Source of the DNA: Halobacterium noricense | GTDB taxonomy: Archaea; Halobacteriota; Halobacteria; Halobacteriales; Halobacteriaceae | Direction of reading: 5' to 3' | Assembly (NCBI RefSeq): GCF_021233435.1 | Contig: NZ_CP089468.1 | Coordinates: forward strand, 1-64,000 | DNA: 64,000 nucleotides | Part shown: piece after piece, positions 46,783 to 57,428 of the stretch | How the letters are laid out: each line of letters starts with the position of its first letter | Numbering within the stretch: position 1 is the first letter of the stretch | Translations under genes and position numbers: made by a program | The notes under the pieces: generated by a model | Told to the model about the DNA's origin: nothing | Database searches by the model: none | Seen by the model: the letters and a program-made list of their open reading frames with translations, nothing else

Positions 46783-49566
46783 ATGAGCGACCTCGAGTCG
46801 GCGTACCGCCTCGACTACTTCGAGGAGGAGGACTTCGAGCGACGGGAGTGCACGGAGTGTGGGGCGCACTTCTGGACGCGCGACCCGGACCGTGAGACGT
46901 GCGGCGAACCACCCTGCGAGGACTACCAGTTCATCGACGACCCGGGGTTCGACGACGAGTACACCCTCGAAGAGATGCGCGAGCGGTTCCTCTCCTTCTT
47001 CGAGGCCCACGACCACGAACGCATCGACCCGTACCCGGTCGCGGCGAACCGGTGGCGCGACGACGTGCTGCTGACGCAGGCCTCCATCTACGACTTCCAG
47101 CCGCTGGTGACCTCGGGGCAGACGCCGCCGCCGGCGAACCCCCTCACCATCAGCCAGCCCTGCATCCGGATGCAGGACATCGACAACGTCGGAAAGACGG
47201 GTCGGCACACGATGGCGTTCGAGATGATGTCGCACACGGCGTTCAACGCCCGCGAGGACGCCGAGGAGGAGTACGCCTACGAGGGTGAGGTCTACTGGAA
47301 GGAGGAGACAGTCGCCTACTGCGACGAGTTCTTCGTCGACATGGGTGCGGACCCGGAGGAGATCACGTACATCGAGGACCCGTGGGTCGGCGGCGGGAAC
47401 GCCGGGCCGGCGTTCGAGGTCATCTACAAGGGCGCGGAGCTCGGGACGCTCGTCTTCATGTCGATGGAGCAGGACCCCGAGGGCGACTACGAGATGAAGG
47501 ACGGCAACCGCTACAGCCCGATGGACACGTACATCGTGGACACGGGCTACGGGCTGGAGCGCTGGACGTGGGTGAGCCAGGGCACACCCACCGTCTACGA
47601 GGCCATCTACCCCGAGGCCATCGAGTTCCTGAAAGCACAGGCGGGTATCGAGCACACCGAGGCGGAAGAGCAGCTCGTCCACCGCGCGGCGAGGCTCGCG
47701 GGCCACCTCGACATCGACGAGGCCGAGGACATCGAGGCGGCGCGGGACAACATCGCCGACCAGCTCGGCGTCGAGACCGAGCGGCTCCTCGACCTGCTGC
47801 GCCCGCTCGAGGACATCTACGCTATCGCGGACCACTCCCGGACGCTGGCGTACATGTTCGGTGACGGCATCGTGCCGTCGAACGTCGGCACGGGCTACCT
47901 CGCGCGCATGGTGCTGCGCCGCACGAAGCGCCTCGTGGACAACGTCGGCGCGGACGTGCCACTGGACGAACTCGTGGACATGCAGGCCGAGCGCCTCGAC
48001 TACGAGAACCGCGACACCGTCCGCAGCATCGTCCGCAGCGAGGTCGAGAAGTACGCCGAGACGCTGGAACGCGGCGGCCGGAAGGTCCGCCAACTCGCCG
48101 AGGAGTACGCCGAGCGCGGCGAGGCGATTCCGACCAGCGAACTCATCGAACTGTACGACTCCCACGGCATCCAGCCGGACATGGTCGAGGACATCGCCAG
48201 CGAGGTCGGCGCGAGCGTGGACGCTCCCGACGACTTCTACTCGCTGGTCGCCGAGCGCCACGACTCCGCGGAGCCGCTCGAAACCGAGGAGAGCGAGGAC
48301 GAGCGCCTCGACGACCTCCCGGAGACGGAGGCGCTGTACTACGACGACCCCTACCGCTCGGAGTTCGAGGCGGTCGTGCTCGACGTCTTCGAGCGCGAGG
48401 AGGACGGCGAGGAGGTGTACGACGTGGTGCTCGACCAGACGATGTTCTACCCCGAGGGCGGCGGCCAGCCGGCCGACCACGGCACGCTGGCGACGGACGA
48501 CCAGTCCGTCGACGTCGTGGACGTCCAGAAGCGCGACGGCGTGGTGCTCCACCGCACTACGGACGACCCCGGGAAGGGCGAGTTCGTGCGCGGCCAAATC
48601 GACATGGAGCGCCGCCAGCGCCTGATGGCCCACCACACCGCGACGCACGTGGTCGTCCACGCCGCCCGCGAGGTGCTCGGCGAGCACGTCCGGCAGGCGG
48701 GCGCGCAGAAGGGCACGGAGAGTTCGCGCATCGACGTCCGGCACTACGAGCGCATCGAGCGCGAGACGGCCAAGCGCATCGAGCGCGTCGCCAACGACAT
48801 CGTGCGCGAGAACACGAGCGTGCAGCGCGAGTGGCCCCACCGCCACGAGGCCGAGGAGAAGTACGGCTTCGACCTCTACCAGGGCGGGATTCCGGCGGGC
48901 GAGAACATCCGCCTGATTCACGTCGCCGAGGACGTCCAGGCCTGCGGCGGGACGCACGTCAACCGCACCGGCGAAATCGGGGCCATCAAACTGCTGAACA
49001 CCGAGCGCGTGCAGGACGGCGTCGAGCGGCTGACGTTCGCCGCGGGCGACGCCGCCGTCGAGCACGTCCAGGAACTGGAGGACGACCTGCTGGCGGCCGC
49101 GGAGACGTTCGACGTGGCACCGAGCGAGGTGCCCGAGACCGCCGAGCGATTCTTCACGGAGTGGAAGGAGCGCGGGAAGACCATCGAGGACCTCAAAGAA
49201 CAGGTCGCGGAGGCCCGCGCCTCGGGCGGCGCTGGCGGCGAGGAGGTCGAGGTCGCGGACGCGACGGCGGTCCTCCAGCGCCTCGACGGCGACATGGACG
49301 AACTCCAGGCGACGGCGAACGCGCTCGTCGCCGAGGGCAAGATAGCAGTCGTCGGCTCCGGGCAGGACGGCGCGCAGTTCGTCGTCGCGGTGCCGGAGGG
49401 CGTGTCTGTGAACGCGGGCGACGTGGTCGGCGAACTCGCGAGCATGGTCGGCGGCGGCGGCGGCGGCCCGCCGGACTTCGCGCAGGGCGGCGGCCCCGAC
49501 ACGGAGAAACTCGACGAGGCGCTGGAAGCCGCGCCGGAGATTCTGCGGGAAGTCGCGAGCGCGTAG
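46783..49566 (+). CDS. alaS: Alanyl-tRNA synthetase
   Basis: A 927-residue class II synthetase of the archaeal type. A zinc-ribbon-like N-terminal module ([20 protein letters not shown], about 22-42) precedes the catalytic core ([28 protein letters not shown]). The editing domain has HHTATH (about 619-624) and CGGTH (about 713-717). The C-terminal region, with a glycine-rich [14 protein letters not shown] loop, completes it. The long open frames on the opposite strand are codon-bias shadows. Confidence 0.95.
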   Translation: MSDLESAYRLDYFEEEDFERRECTECGAHFWTRDPDRETCGEPPCEDYQFIDDPGFDDEYTLEEMRERFLSFFEAHDHERIDPYPVAANRWRDDVLLTQASIYDFQPLVTSGQTPPPANPLTISQPCIRMQDIDNVGKTGRHTMAFEMMSHTAFNAREDAEEEYAYEGEVYWKEETVAYCDEFFVDMGADPEEITYIEDPWVGGGNAGPAFEVIYKGAELGTLVFMSMEQDPEGDYEMKDGNRYSPMDTYIVDTGYGLERWTWVSQGTPTVYEAIYPEAIEFLKAQAGIEHTEAEEQLVHRAARLAGHLDIDEAEDIEAARDNIADQLGVETERLLDLLRPLEDIYAIADHSRTLAYMFGDGIVPSNVGTGYLARMVLRRTKRLVDNVGADVPLDELVDMQAERLDYENRDTVRSIVRSEVEKYAETLERGGRKVRQLAEEYAERGEAIPTSELIELYDSHGIQPDMVEDIASEVGASVDAPDDFYSLVAERHDSAEPLETEESEDERLDDLPETEALYYDDPYRSEFEAVVLDVFEREEDGEEVYDVVLDQTMFYPEGGGQPADHGTLATDDQSVDVVDVQKRDGVVLHRTTDDPGKGEFVRGQIDMERRQRLMAHHTATHVVVHAAREVLGEHVRQAGAQKGTESSRIDVRHYERIERETAKRIERVANDIVRENTSVQREWPHRHEAEEKYGFDLYQGGIPAGENIRLIHVAEDVQACGGTHVNRTGEIGAIKLLNTERVQDGVERLTFAAGDAAVEHVQELEDDLLAAAETFDVAPSEVPETAERFFTEWKERGKTIEDLKEQVAEARASGGAGGEEVEVADATAVLQRLDGDMDELQATANALVAEGKIAVVGSGQDGAQFVVAVPEGVSVNAGDVVGELASMVGGGGGGPPDFAQGGGPDTEKLDEALEAAPEILREVASA

Positions 49567-49618
49567 GCGAACGTCTTCGGGAGACGGCTCATTCTGTCGG
49601 CGGCGGTAGGCCCAGTGG

Positions 49619-50551
49619 ATGCAGGCGCACACGAGACTCGAAGACGGCGACGTGGTATCGTCCGTCGACGAACTGGTCGGCGAGACGCCGCTGCTCCGAC
49701 TAGACGCGTTCGCACAGAACCTCCTCGGGAAGGTCGAGGCCGCGAACCCGTATTCGGTGAAAGACCGCATCGCCCGCGAGATGCTGGACGCCGCTGAGGA
49801 CGCCGGCGACCTCGAACCCGGCGGGACGGTCGTGGAGTCCACGAGCGGGAACACGGGCATCGGGCTGGCGTCGGTCGCGGCCGCCCGGGGCTACGATTGC
49901 GTGTTGACGATGCCCGAGTCGATGTCCGAGGAGCGGCGCGCGCTGCTCGGCGCGCTCGGCGCGGACCTCGAACTGACGCCCGCCGACGAGGGGATGGGCG
50001 GCGCGAACGAGCGTGCCGCGGAGCTCGCCGCGGAGCGCGAGAACGCGATACTGGCGCGGCAGTTCGAGAACCCCGCGAACGCCCGCGCCCACCGCCGGAC
50101 CACCGGCCCGGAAATCTACGAAGACACCGGCGGCGCGGTCGACGCGGTCGTCGCCGGCGTCGGCACGGGCGGCACCATCACGGGCGTCGGCCGCTACCTC
50201 ACCGAGGACGAGAGTGCGGACGTGACGATGGTCGGGGTCGAACCCGACGCGTCGCCGACGCTTTCCGAGCGCAGTGACGCGAGCCACGCCATCCAGGGTA
50301 TCGGCCCGGGCTTCCTCCCGGACGTACTGGACACGGACGTCGTCGACGAGGTGCGCAGCGTCGAAGACGAGGCGGCGAAGGCGGCGGCGCGGCGGGTCGG
50401 CCGCGAGGCCGGCCTGCTCGTCGGCATCTCCGCGGGCGCGGCGGTCGCGGCGGCCGCGGAGTACGCCCGCGAGCACCCCGACGAGGTGATCGTTGCCGTG
50501 CTCCCGGACGGCGGCGAACGCTACCTCTCGACGGACCTCTACGAGGCCTGA
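49619..50551 (+). CDS. cysK: Cysteine synthase
   Basis: PLP enzyme forming cysteine from O-acetylserine (or phosphoserine) and sulfide. 310 residues: PLP lysine in NPYSVKDRIA (about 41-50), the loop TSGNTGIGLA (about 69-78), and the phosphate-binding GTGGTITGVGRYL (about 180-192). The C-terminus GISAGAAVAAA fits. It starts 53 bases after alaS. Serine from serA/serB in this window would supply the substrate pathway. Confidence 0.92.
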   Translation: MQAHTRLEDGDVVSSVDELVGETPLLRLDAFAQNLLGKVEAANPYSVKDRIAREMLDAAEDAGDLEPGGTVVESTSGNTGIGLASVAAARGYDCVLTMPESMSEERRALLGALGADLELTPADEGMGGANERAAELAAERENAILARQFENPANARAHRRTTGPEIYEDTGGAVDAVVAGVGTGGTITGVGRYLTEDESADVTMVGVEPDASPTLSERSDASHAIQGIGPGFLPDVLDTDVVDEVRSVEDEAAKAAARRVGREAGLLVGISAGAAVAAAAEYAREHPDEVIVAVLPDGGERYLSTDLYEA

Positions 50552-51736
50552 CTACTGTTCTGACGTGTCGCCGACGCCGTCGAGGCCGAGCACGTGCTCG
50601 GCGGCGGCGGCGACTTCGGGGACGTGCTCGTCGGGCGCGTAGACGCCGAAGCGCCACTGCACGCGCTGGGATTCCTGTAAGCCCTGCACGAGCGGGGACT
50701 GCTGGTCGAGCGGGCGGACGTCGTCCCCGACGACGACGCGCACGGAGGATTCGGGCATCGACGGGTGGCCGGGGTTGTCCACGACGACCTCGCTGTCGGG
50801 GACGCCGGCGGTGTCGGCAATCTCGCGCTCGAACTCACGGACGGCCGCGTAGTCGGCGTCCACGACGTCGCCGGGGACGTCGCCGCGTTCGGCCCAGACG
50901 GCGCGCTTGTAGAGGTCGCGCTCGGTGATGCGGCGGGCGGCGTCGGCGGTGGCGTCGTGCTCGCGGAGCGCGCCGAGGAGTTCGGCGTCGGTCATGCGCG
51001 CGAACGACTCGGGGTCGATGGCGGCAGTGTCGAGGAGGCGTTCGCCCGCGCGATCGAGCATCGACCCCGCGATGCGGGAGACGTGGTGGCGGTAGACGGT
51101 CGCGTTCATCAGCGCGCGCCCGACCAGCAGGGATTCGGCGGTCGCGACGTTGCCTTCCGCGAGCACGAGGTCGTCGCCGCGGAAGGTGAGCGCGCGCAGC
51201 AGCCGGCCGTAGTCGATGGTGCCGTAGGGGACGCCGGAGTGGTGGGCGTCCCGCACGAGGTAGTCCATCCGGTCCACGTCCAGTTCGCCCGCGACGAGCT
51301 GGCCGAGTTTGCCGTCGCCGCGGACGGTCGCGGCGACCCGGTCGGGGTCGAGGCCGTGGTCGCGGAGCACAGCCCCAATATCGCCGTCCACGAGGAGGTG
51401 GGCGACGTCGTCGTGGTGGCGGCCGAGGTGGCGCTGAATGATGCCCTCGGTCTGGTGGCCGTAGGGACCGTGGCCGACGTCGTGGAGGAGCGCGGCGGCG
51501 CGGACGGTGTCGGCGCGCGCGCCGGTGACGTCGAGGTTGGCGAGCGCGCGGTCGGCGAGGTGGTAGACGCCCAGCGAGTGCTCGAAGCGCGTGTGGTTCG
51601 CCGAGGGGTAGACCAGCCGAATCGTCGAGAGCTGCTTGATGTGGCGCAGGCGCTGGACGGGCGGCGTGTCCAGCAGGGCTTCGGCGACGCCGTCGACCTC
51701 CACCCAGTCGTGAACGCTGTCCTTGATGGCGCGCAT
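50552..51736 (-). CDS. HD-domain phosphohydrolase (dNTPase-like)
   Basis: A 394-residue metal-dependent phosphohydrolase. The HD motif residues are in TRFEHSLGVYHLA (about 49-61), ALLHDVGHGPYGH (about 81-93) and a later Asp in LDVDRMDYLVRDA (about 152-164). The layout matches archaeal dGTPase/SAMHD1-type enzymes, so nucleotide triphosphate hydrolysis is likely but the substrate is unproven. Convergent with and directly abutting cysK. Confidence 0.87.
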   Translation of the reverse strand: MRAIKDSVHDWVEVDGVAEALLDTPPVQRLRHIKQLSTIRLVYPSANHTRFEHSLGVYHLADRALANLDVTGARADTVRAAALLHDVGHGPYGHQTEGIIQRHLGRHHDDVAHLLVDGDIGAVLRDHGLDPDRVAATVRGDGKLGQLVAGELDVDRMDYLVRDAHHSGVPYGTIDYGRLLRALTFRGDDLVLAEGNVATAESLLVGRALMNATVYRHHVSRIAGSMLDRAGERLLDTAAIDPESFARMTDAELLGALREHDATADAARRITERDLYKRAVWAERGDVPGDVVDADYAAVREFEREIADTAGVPDSEVVVDNPGHPSMPESSVRVVVGDDVRPLDQQSPLVQGLQESQRVQWRFGVYAPDEHVPEVAAAAEHVLGLDGVGDTSEQ

Positions 51737-51967
51737 CCTACGTCAGAGGAGGGAGCGAGCGCACCAAAGGTGGTTCGGAGACGTCGCGAACGTTTGCGTC
51801 GTTCCGTAGAGTTATGTTCTAGTACGTTAGTCGTTACCACGCAGCGCATCGGATAGTCCGACTACCGACGGGAGAGGCGGAGACGGCCTGTCATCCCCGT
51901 CTCCGACACCGCGACAGGACGTGTGGGTGCCGAAACGCCTTTTGACTGTGGTCGACTTCGAACTGCC

Positions 51968-52714
51968 ATGAACCGGCCACGCGTCGCGTTGCTGAACGCG
52001 GCCCACGACCCGACCGACACCACGCGGAACTTCCGCCGCGAACTCGACGCGGAGCTCGTGGAGTTCCACGCCGCCGACGGCGACCTCCCCGACAGCCACG
52101 ATTACGACGGAGTCCCCGGGAGCGACGCGACCGGGGGCTCGTCGAACGAGCGATGCGAGTTCGACGGCGTCGTCGTCACGGGGTCGCGGTCGTCGGTGTA
52201 CTGGGACGAGGACTGGATCGACCCGCTCGTGGCGTACGTCGCGGACTGCCACGACGCGGGCGTCCCCGTCCTCGGGGTCTGTTTCGGCCACCAGGTCGTC
52301 GCGGCGGCGCTCGGCGGTCGTGTCGACGACATGGGCGAGTACGAAATCGGCTACCGGCGCGTCGAGCGCGTCGCCGACGACCCGCTGTTCGACGGCATCG
52401 ACGAGACGTTCACCGCGTTCACCACGCACTCGGACGCGGTCGTGGACCTGCCGCCGGGCGCGCAGTTGCTCGCGGAGAACGACTACGGCGTCCACGCGTT
52501 CCGGCTCGGCGAGTCGGTGGGCGTCCAGTTCCACCCCGAGTACGACACCGAGACCGCCGCGGACGTCACCACGCGGAAGGACGACCTCGGCGACGAGCGC
52601 AAACAGGACGTGCTGGACGGCATCACGCCCGAGAACTACGCGGCGGCCTGCGAGGCCAAGCAGCTGTTTGCGAACTTCACGCAGTCGCTGGTCCGGCCGA
52701 AGGCCGCAGACTGA
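51968..52714 (+). CDS. Class I glutamine amidotransferase
   Basis: A 248-residue GATase with the nucleophile cysteine in GVCFGHQ (about 100-106) and the His-x-Glu of the triad in VQFHPEY. It resembles stand-alone GMP-synthase-like amidotransferases rather than a specific named enzyme. Near the N-terminus (about 47-65) extra residues GVPGSDATGGSSNERCEFD are bounded by repeated DYDGV/EFDGV and encoded by palindromic sequence. T-rich ccttttgac lies about 27 bases before ATG 51968. Confidence 0.85.
   Translation: MNRPRVALLNAAHDPTDTTRNFRRELDAELVEFHAADGDLPDSHDYDGVPGSDATGGSSNERCEFDGVVVTGSRSSVYWDEDWIDPLVAYVADCHDAGVPVLGVCFGHQVVAAALGGRVDDMGEYEIGYRRVERVADDPLFDGIDETFTAFTTHSDAVVDLPPGAQLLAENDYGVHAFRLGESVGVQFHPEYDTETAADVTTRKDDLGDERKQDVLDGITPENYAAACEAKQLFANFTQSLVRPKAAD
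52105..52171. repeat. 57-base palindromic insert in the amidotransferase gene
   Basis: Direct repeat cgacggagtc (52105-52114) and cgacggcgtc (52162-52171), 57 bases apart and in frame. Inside, gctcgt/acgagc (52137-52142 with 52146-52151, loop cga) and ccccgg/ccgggg (52114-52119 with 52131-52136) pair. Confidence 0.75.
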
Positions 52715-52781
52715 TTCTGCCGAGACGCAGCGGGCACACCTCGCGACAAGACACTTACCGGCGCCGCGGGAACGCCGGCGC

Positions 52782-53650
52782 ATGGTCTCCCGCAGAGACG
52801 CCCTCCGAGCCGGCGGTGCGGCGCTGCTCGCCGTCGTCGCGGGCTGTGCGAGCGGTGCCGACGCATCGCCCGAGACGACGGAACCGACTTCGGTGGGCAC
52901 GACAGCCGACAGCACCTCTCTCGGCGAGCGTGTTCTCGCCGGCGAAGCAGTCCCCGCCTCGAACGTTCCCGACGGTTCGCCGGTCGCCGTCGCGTCGCCC
53001 GCGCTCCACGAACTCGTCGCGGACGCCGCGAGCGCGGACGGGCGCGTCGACCTCCTCGCGAGCCGCGAAGTCGAGCCCGAGACGCTCGCGCTCGGCCAGT
53101 TCGAGTATCTGGAGTTCCGCGGCGAGACGTACGAGCCGACGGCGACGTTCACGGGATTCGCCGGGGAGGCGACCTACGACTACAGCCTCGTGAGCGCGAA
53201 CGACAACGCGGGCGACGGCGAGGTACTCGACTACGAGTCGCTGAACGATAGCGAGCGTGCTATCGCCGACGAGATGCTGGAGAACGGCTCCTACGACGTA
53301 GGACCCCACGAGGAGCGACGCGACGCCGCACGTACGTTCGAGCCGCAGTCGCACCTCCGGGTCGACGGCGAGACGTACCGCATCCGCGTGGCGGTCGGCG
53401 ACTACGGTCGGCACCACATGCTCCGACTGGACACCGCAGACCCCGACGAGGACGCACAAGTCGTAACTGTCCGGACCGCGCGCCCGACGAGAGCTGGGTA
53501 GAGGCGCTGCGTGAGGCAGTCGAAACAGGGAGCGGCGACGTGGCGGACATCGAGAACGGCGACGGACTTGGCGAGTACGTCGAGCGCGCGGACTACGTCG
53601 CGACGACGCGCGCCGTCGCGGAGGTCGGCGCCGTCGAGAACTCGCGGACT
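52782..53650 (+). pseudogene. Tat lipoprotein gene with a 3' frameshift
   Basis: The frame from ATG 52782 to the stop at 53499-53501 gives 239 residues: Tat lipoprotein signal (SRRDALRAGGAALLAVVAGC), a Thr/Ser linker and a soluble domain ending VVTVRTARPTRAG. In the next frame, coding-like sequence resumes without a break (DESWVEALREAVETGSGDV, then YVERADYVATTRAVAEVGAV). One lost base in the CCC run near 53482-53484 would explain this. The real end is unclear because it meets the convergent DCC gene. A sequencing error or a genuine shorter protein are alternatives. Confidence 0.5.
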
Positions 53651-53652
53651 GA

Positions 53653-54992
<1,340 letters not shown>

Positions 54993-55032
54993 GGAGGGCG
55001 TCAGTTAGCGGGCGGAACCGCTGCGGGGGTCA

Positions 55033-55194
55033 CTACGACCGTTCGATTTCGAGCTGCTCTCGGAGCTGCTGGAGGGCGTCGCTGTCGGAAAGCTCGTCGA
55101 GCCGCTCCTGGAAGTGCTCCTCGCAGACGCCGACCTTCAGGCCGCCCTTCTCGACGGTGAGGTCCGCGTCCCGGTCGCAGTAGTGACACTGCAT
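55033..55194 (-). CDS. Small zinc-finger-like protein
   Basis: A 53-residue protein: MQCHYCDRDADLTVEKGGLKVG, then CEEHFQERLDEL. CxxC near the N-terminus and a later C..H pair suggest one zinc site. A charged helical tail (ALQQLREQLEIERS) follows. It resembles a short family found widely in haloarchaea. Convergent with the ferredoxin gene. Function unknown. Confidence 0.75.
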   Translation of the reverse strand: MQCHYCDRDADLTVEKGGLKVGVCEEHFQERLDELSDSDALQQLREQLEIERS

Positions 55195-55255
55195 ACGCCT
55201 CCGTTCGGCCCACAGCTACCTGAACCTCACGGCACCGGCACGCTTCTGTCAGTCC

Positions 55256-56056
55256 TCAGAGCCGCGCGCGGAAGTCGGCGTACGCGGCCTCGTCGAGTCC
55301 CGTCCTCCCGAGTTCGCGGCCGTGGGCGTCGCTGCCGCCCGCGGGGAGGAGGTCGTACTCGTCGATGGCGGCCTCGACGAGTGCGCGGCCGTCCTCGTCG
55401 GGAGCCTCGCCGACGGGGCGGTCGTAGGGGTAGTGGAGTTCGACGGCGTCGAGCGCGTCGCAGCGCGCGAGCGCGGCCTCGGGGTCGGGATACCGGAGCG
55501 GGTGTGCGAGGCCGACGACGCTACAGGCTTCGGTGAGGAGTTCGACGCCCGTCTCGAAGTCCGGGACGTCGCGGGCGACGAAGCACGGGCCGTCGTTGCC
55601 GATGAGGTCCGCGAAGACCGCGTCGGGCGTGTCGTAAGCGGTGTCGGGGTGGGCGACGACGCTGCGGGCGATGTGCGGGCGGCCCAGTCCCTCGCGGGGT
55701 TCGACGTCCAGTGAGACGCCGAGTTCGGCCTCGACGCTCTCGATGATGGCGCGGCCGCGAGCGACGCGGTCGCGCTGGATGCGGTCGGTCTCGGCGACGA
55801 GCGCGTCCGTGGGGGTGACACCGTAGCCGAGGAGGTCGAGGCGCTGGTCGCCAGTCGCGACGCGGAGTTCGATGCCGGCGACGACTTCGACGCCGGCGCG
55901 CTCGTCGACGGGCGCGTCGAAGCCGGGGTGGATGCGGTCGTGGTCGGTGACCGCGACGGCGCTGACGCCGGCCTCGCTGGCGGCCGCGGGCACCTCGTCG
56001 AGCGTGAGCGTGCCGTCGGAGTGCTGCGTGTGGACGTGGAGGTCCGCGTAGACCAT
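55256..56056 (-). CDS. PHP-domain phosphoesterase
   Basis: A 266-residue PHP protein. Metal-binding motifs: DLHVHTQHSDGTL (about 5-17), VTDHDRIHPG (about 39-48), the GIELR Glu (about 62-66), HP in GLAHPLRYP and GGSDAHG near the C-terminus. It resembles the YciV/RNase AM group, which acts on nucleotide 3',5'-bisphosphates and short RNA ends. That substrate is likely but unproven. ATG 56056; the longer frame adds no conserved sequence. Confidence 0.87.
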   Translation of the reverse strand: MVYADLHVHTQHSDGTLTLDEVPAAASEAGVSAVAVTDHDRIHPGFDAPVDERAGVEVVAGIELRVATGDQRLDLLGYGVTPTDALVAETDRIQRDRVARGRAIIESVEAELGVSLDVEPREGLGRPHIARSVVAHPDTAYDTPDAVFADLIGNDGPCFVARDVPDFETGVELLTEACSVVGLAHPLRYPDPEAALARCDALDAVELHYPYDRPVGEAPDEDGRALVEAAIDEYDLLPAGGSDAHGRELGRTGLDEAAYADFRARL

Positions 56057-56192
56057 ACTAGGACGCCGGGACGCCGGCACCTAAACGAACTGGTGTGACT
56101 CTCCCTGCCATACAATCGTCCTTAGACAAATTAAATTCTTCATTATCGTTCATGGGTAACGTACTTGTGTATCGTGAAAGTTCGTGATGTTA

Positions 56193-56477
56193 ATGACGCT
56201 CCGAGAGACCGCCGACGTCCTCGCATCGCAGAGCTACCCGCTGACCGCCGACGAGCTGGCCGACGCCATCGGGGACCACGAGCTCGCCCACCCCGACGGC
56301 AGCGAGAGCCTCGAATCCGTCATCGAGCGCACCGGCGAGACGCGCTTCGAGGACGCCCAGGACGCGACGTTCGCGGTGTACAGCGCGCTCGACGCCGACG
56401 CGGTCGGCCGCATCGGCTACAGCGACCGCGACCCGACGCCGATGGGGACCGACGGCCCCGGCCAGGTTTCGTTCTAG
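56193..56477 (+). CDS. DUF5789-type small haloarchaeal protein
   Basis: A 94-residue acidic protein: MTLRETADVLASQSYPLTAD, GDHELAHPDGSESLESVIERTG, and the ending GRIGYSDRDPTPMGTDGPGQVSF, the pattern I associate with DUF5789. In-frame starts at 56184 and 56187 are possible. The AT-rich upstream region (about 56110-56180) holds the promoter. Role unknown. Confidence 0.75.
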   Translation: MTLRETADVLASQSYPLTADELADAIGDHELAHPDGSESLESVIERTGETRFEDAQDATFAVYSALDADAVGRIGYSDRDPTPMGTDGPGQVSF

Positions 56478-56541
56478 GCCGACGGTCGTGAACGTCCGTT
56501 ACATTCATACTACCAAACCACAAAGGATGGGTGTAGTTACC

Positions 56542-56715
56542 ATGTCTATGGGTGCCTATGACGAAGCCGAACACGAACGCCGCGAAGCGAAGACCAACAA
56601 CGTCGAGGTCGCCGACGACGACACCCGGACGACCTACGAGGGCTCCGTGGAGTTCGAGGACGGCGACTCAGCCGAGGACCTCATCGACCAGTTCCAGCAG
56701 CTGCAGTCGAACTAG
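56542..56715 (+). CDS. DUF5786-type small haloarchaeal protein
   Basis: A 57-residue acidic protein: MSMGAYDEAEHERREAKTNN, then YEGSVEFEDGDSAEDLIDQFQQLQ. The MGxYDExEHERRE start is the DUF5786 hallmark as I recall it. ATG 56548 is an alternative start. It lies in the same direction as the DUF5789-type gene, 64 bases after it, and converges on the next gene with a 4-base overlap. Confidence 0.75.
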   Translation: MSMGAYDEAEHERREAKTNNVEVADDDTRTTYEGSVEFEDGDSAEDLIDQFQQLQSN

Positions 56716-57428
56716 CCGCCCTGTTTTATCGCGAGCAGCGACCCGGTAGCGACGAGCACGACCGCGGCGACGTGGCCCGCGACGGCGACCACCAGCGGCG
56801 GGTGCGTCCAGACGAACGGCAGCATCACGGTCTGGAGCGCGCCGAACGCCAGCGTCCGCCGGTCGACCGCGCGCACCACGGCGGCGGTGTCGGCGTCGAA
56901 GTCGTAGGAGAGCGACCGCCAGAGTGCGACGACCGCCGCCCACCAGCCCGTGCCGATGCGGTAGCAGACGTCCCAGAGCACGAGCAGCGCGAACGCCGCG
57001 GGGAGCACGGGCGGCCGCTCGCCGAGCAGCGCCGCGAACAGCGTCGCGCCGTCCCGCGGGTCGTAGACGAACAAGTAGGTCAGGAGGGCGACGTACGCGA
57101 CGACGCCGAGGACGACTTCGATGCTGGACGCGAACAGCAGTCGCCGGTAGCGGACCGGCACGCCGGGGTTCCGAGCGCGACGGCCGATGTCGAGCATGAA
57201 CGCGCTCCCCGCCGCGGCGACGACGACGGCGGCGGTCCCCGGGATGATAGTACCGGGGAGGTCGTAGGCGAACGCGAGCGCGAGCAACACCGCCTCGAAG
57301 CCCGCGAACTGGACGATGACGGCGGTACGGTCCGAGACATCGACGCCGGGAATCGCGCCGACGATGCTCTCGTACACCCACGCCTCACCGTAGACCGCCT
57401 GCATCCGCTCGCGGTCGGTGTCACCCAT
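56712..57428 (-). CDS. Haloarchaeal membrane protein (about six spans)
   Basis: A 238-residue membrane protein. The cytoplasmic-type N-terminus MGDTDRERMQAVYGEAWVYESIVGAIPG is split here by a charge-rich turn; helices lie near 38-58, 62-82, 100-122, 138-160, 190-205 and 212-232. A conserved-looking WDVCYRIGTGWWAAV segment is central. Its start overlaps the stop of the upstream NAD(P)-binding gene by 8 bases, so they are probably one operon. Function unknown. Confidence 0.75.
   Translation of the reverse strand: MGDTDRERMQAVYGEAWVYESIVGAIPGVDVSDRTAVIVQFAGFEAVLLALAFAYDLPGTIIPGTAAVVVAAAGSAFMLDIGRRARNPGVPVRYRRLLFASSIEVVLGVVAYVALLTYLFVYDPRDGATLFAALLGERPPVLPAAFALLVLWDVCYRIGTGWWAAVVALWRSLSYDFDADTAAVVRAVDRRTLAFGALQTVMLPFVWTHPPLVVAVAGHVAAVVLVATGSLLAIKQGG

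Noticed and set aside
45391-49860. A 1489-codon open frame antisense to alaS
   Set aside because: High GC at third positions opens long antisense frames. Only the part 45391-46665 has a protein-like composition and a Tat signal; the rest mirrors alaS.
51881-51906. Hairpin ggagacg/cgtctcc in the gap before the amidotransferase gene
   Set aside because: The loop is 12 bases and there are no flanking repeats. Ordinary intergenic structure is as likely.
53247-53264. Inverted repeat gatagc/gctatc in the Tat lipoprotein gene
   Set aside because: No direct repeat flanks it and the encoded peptide (NDSERAIADEM) reads as native sequence.
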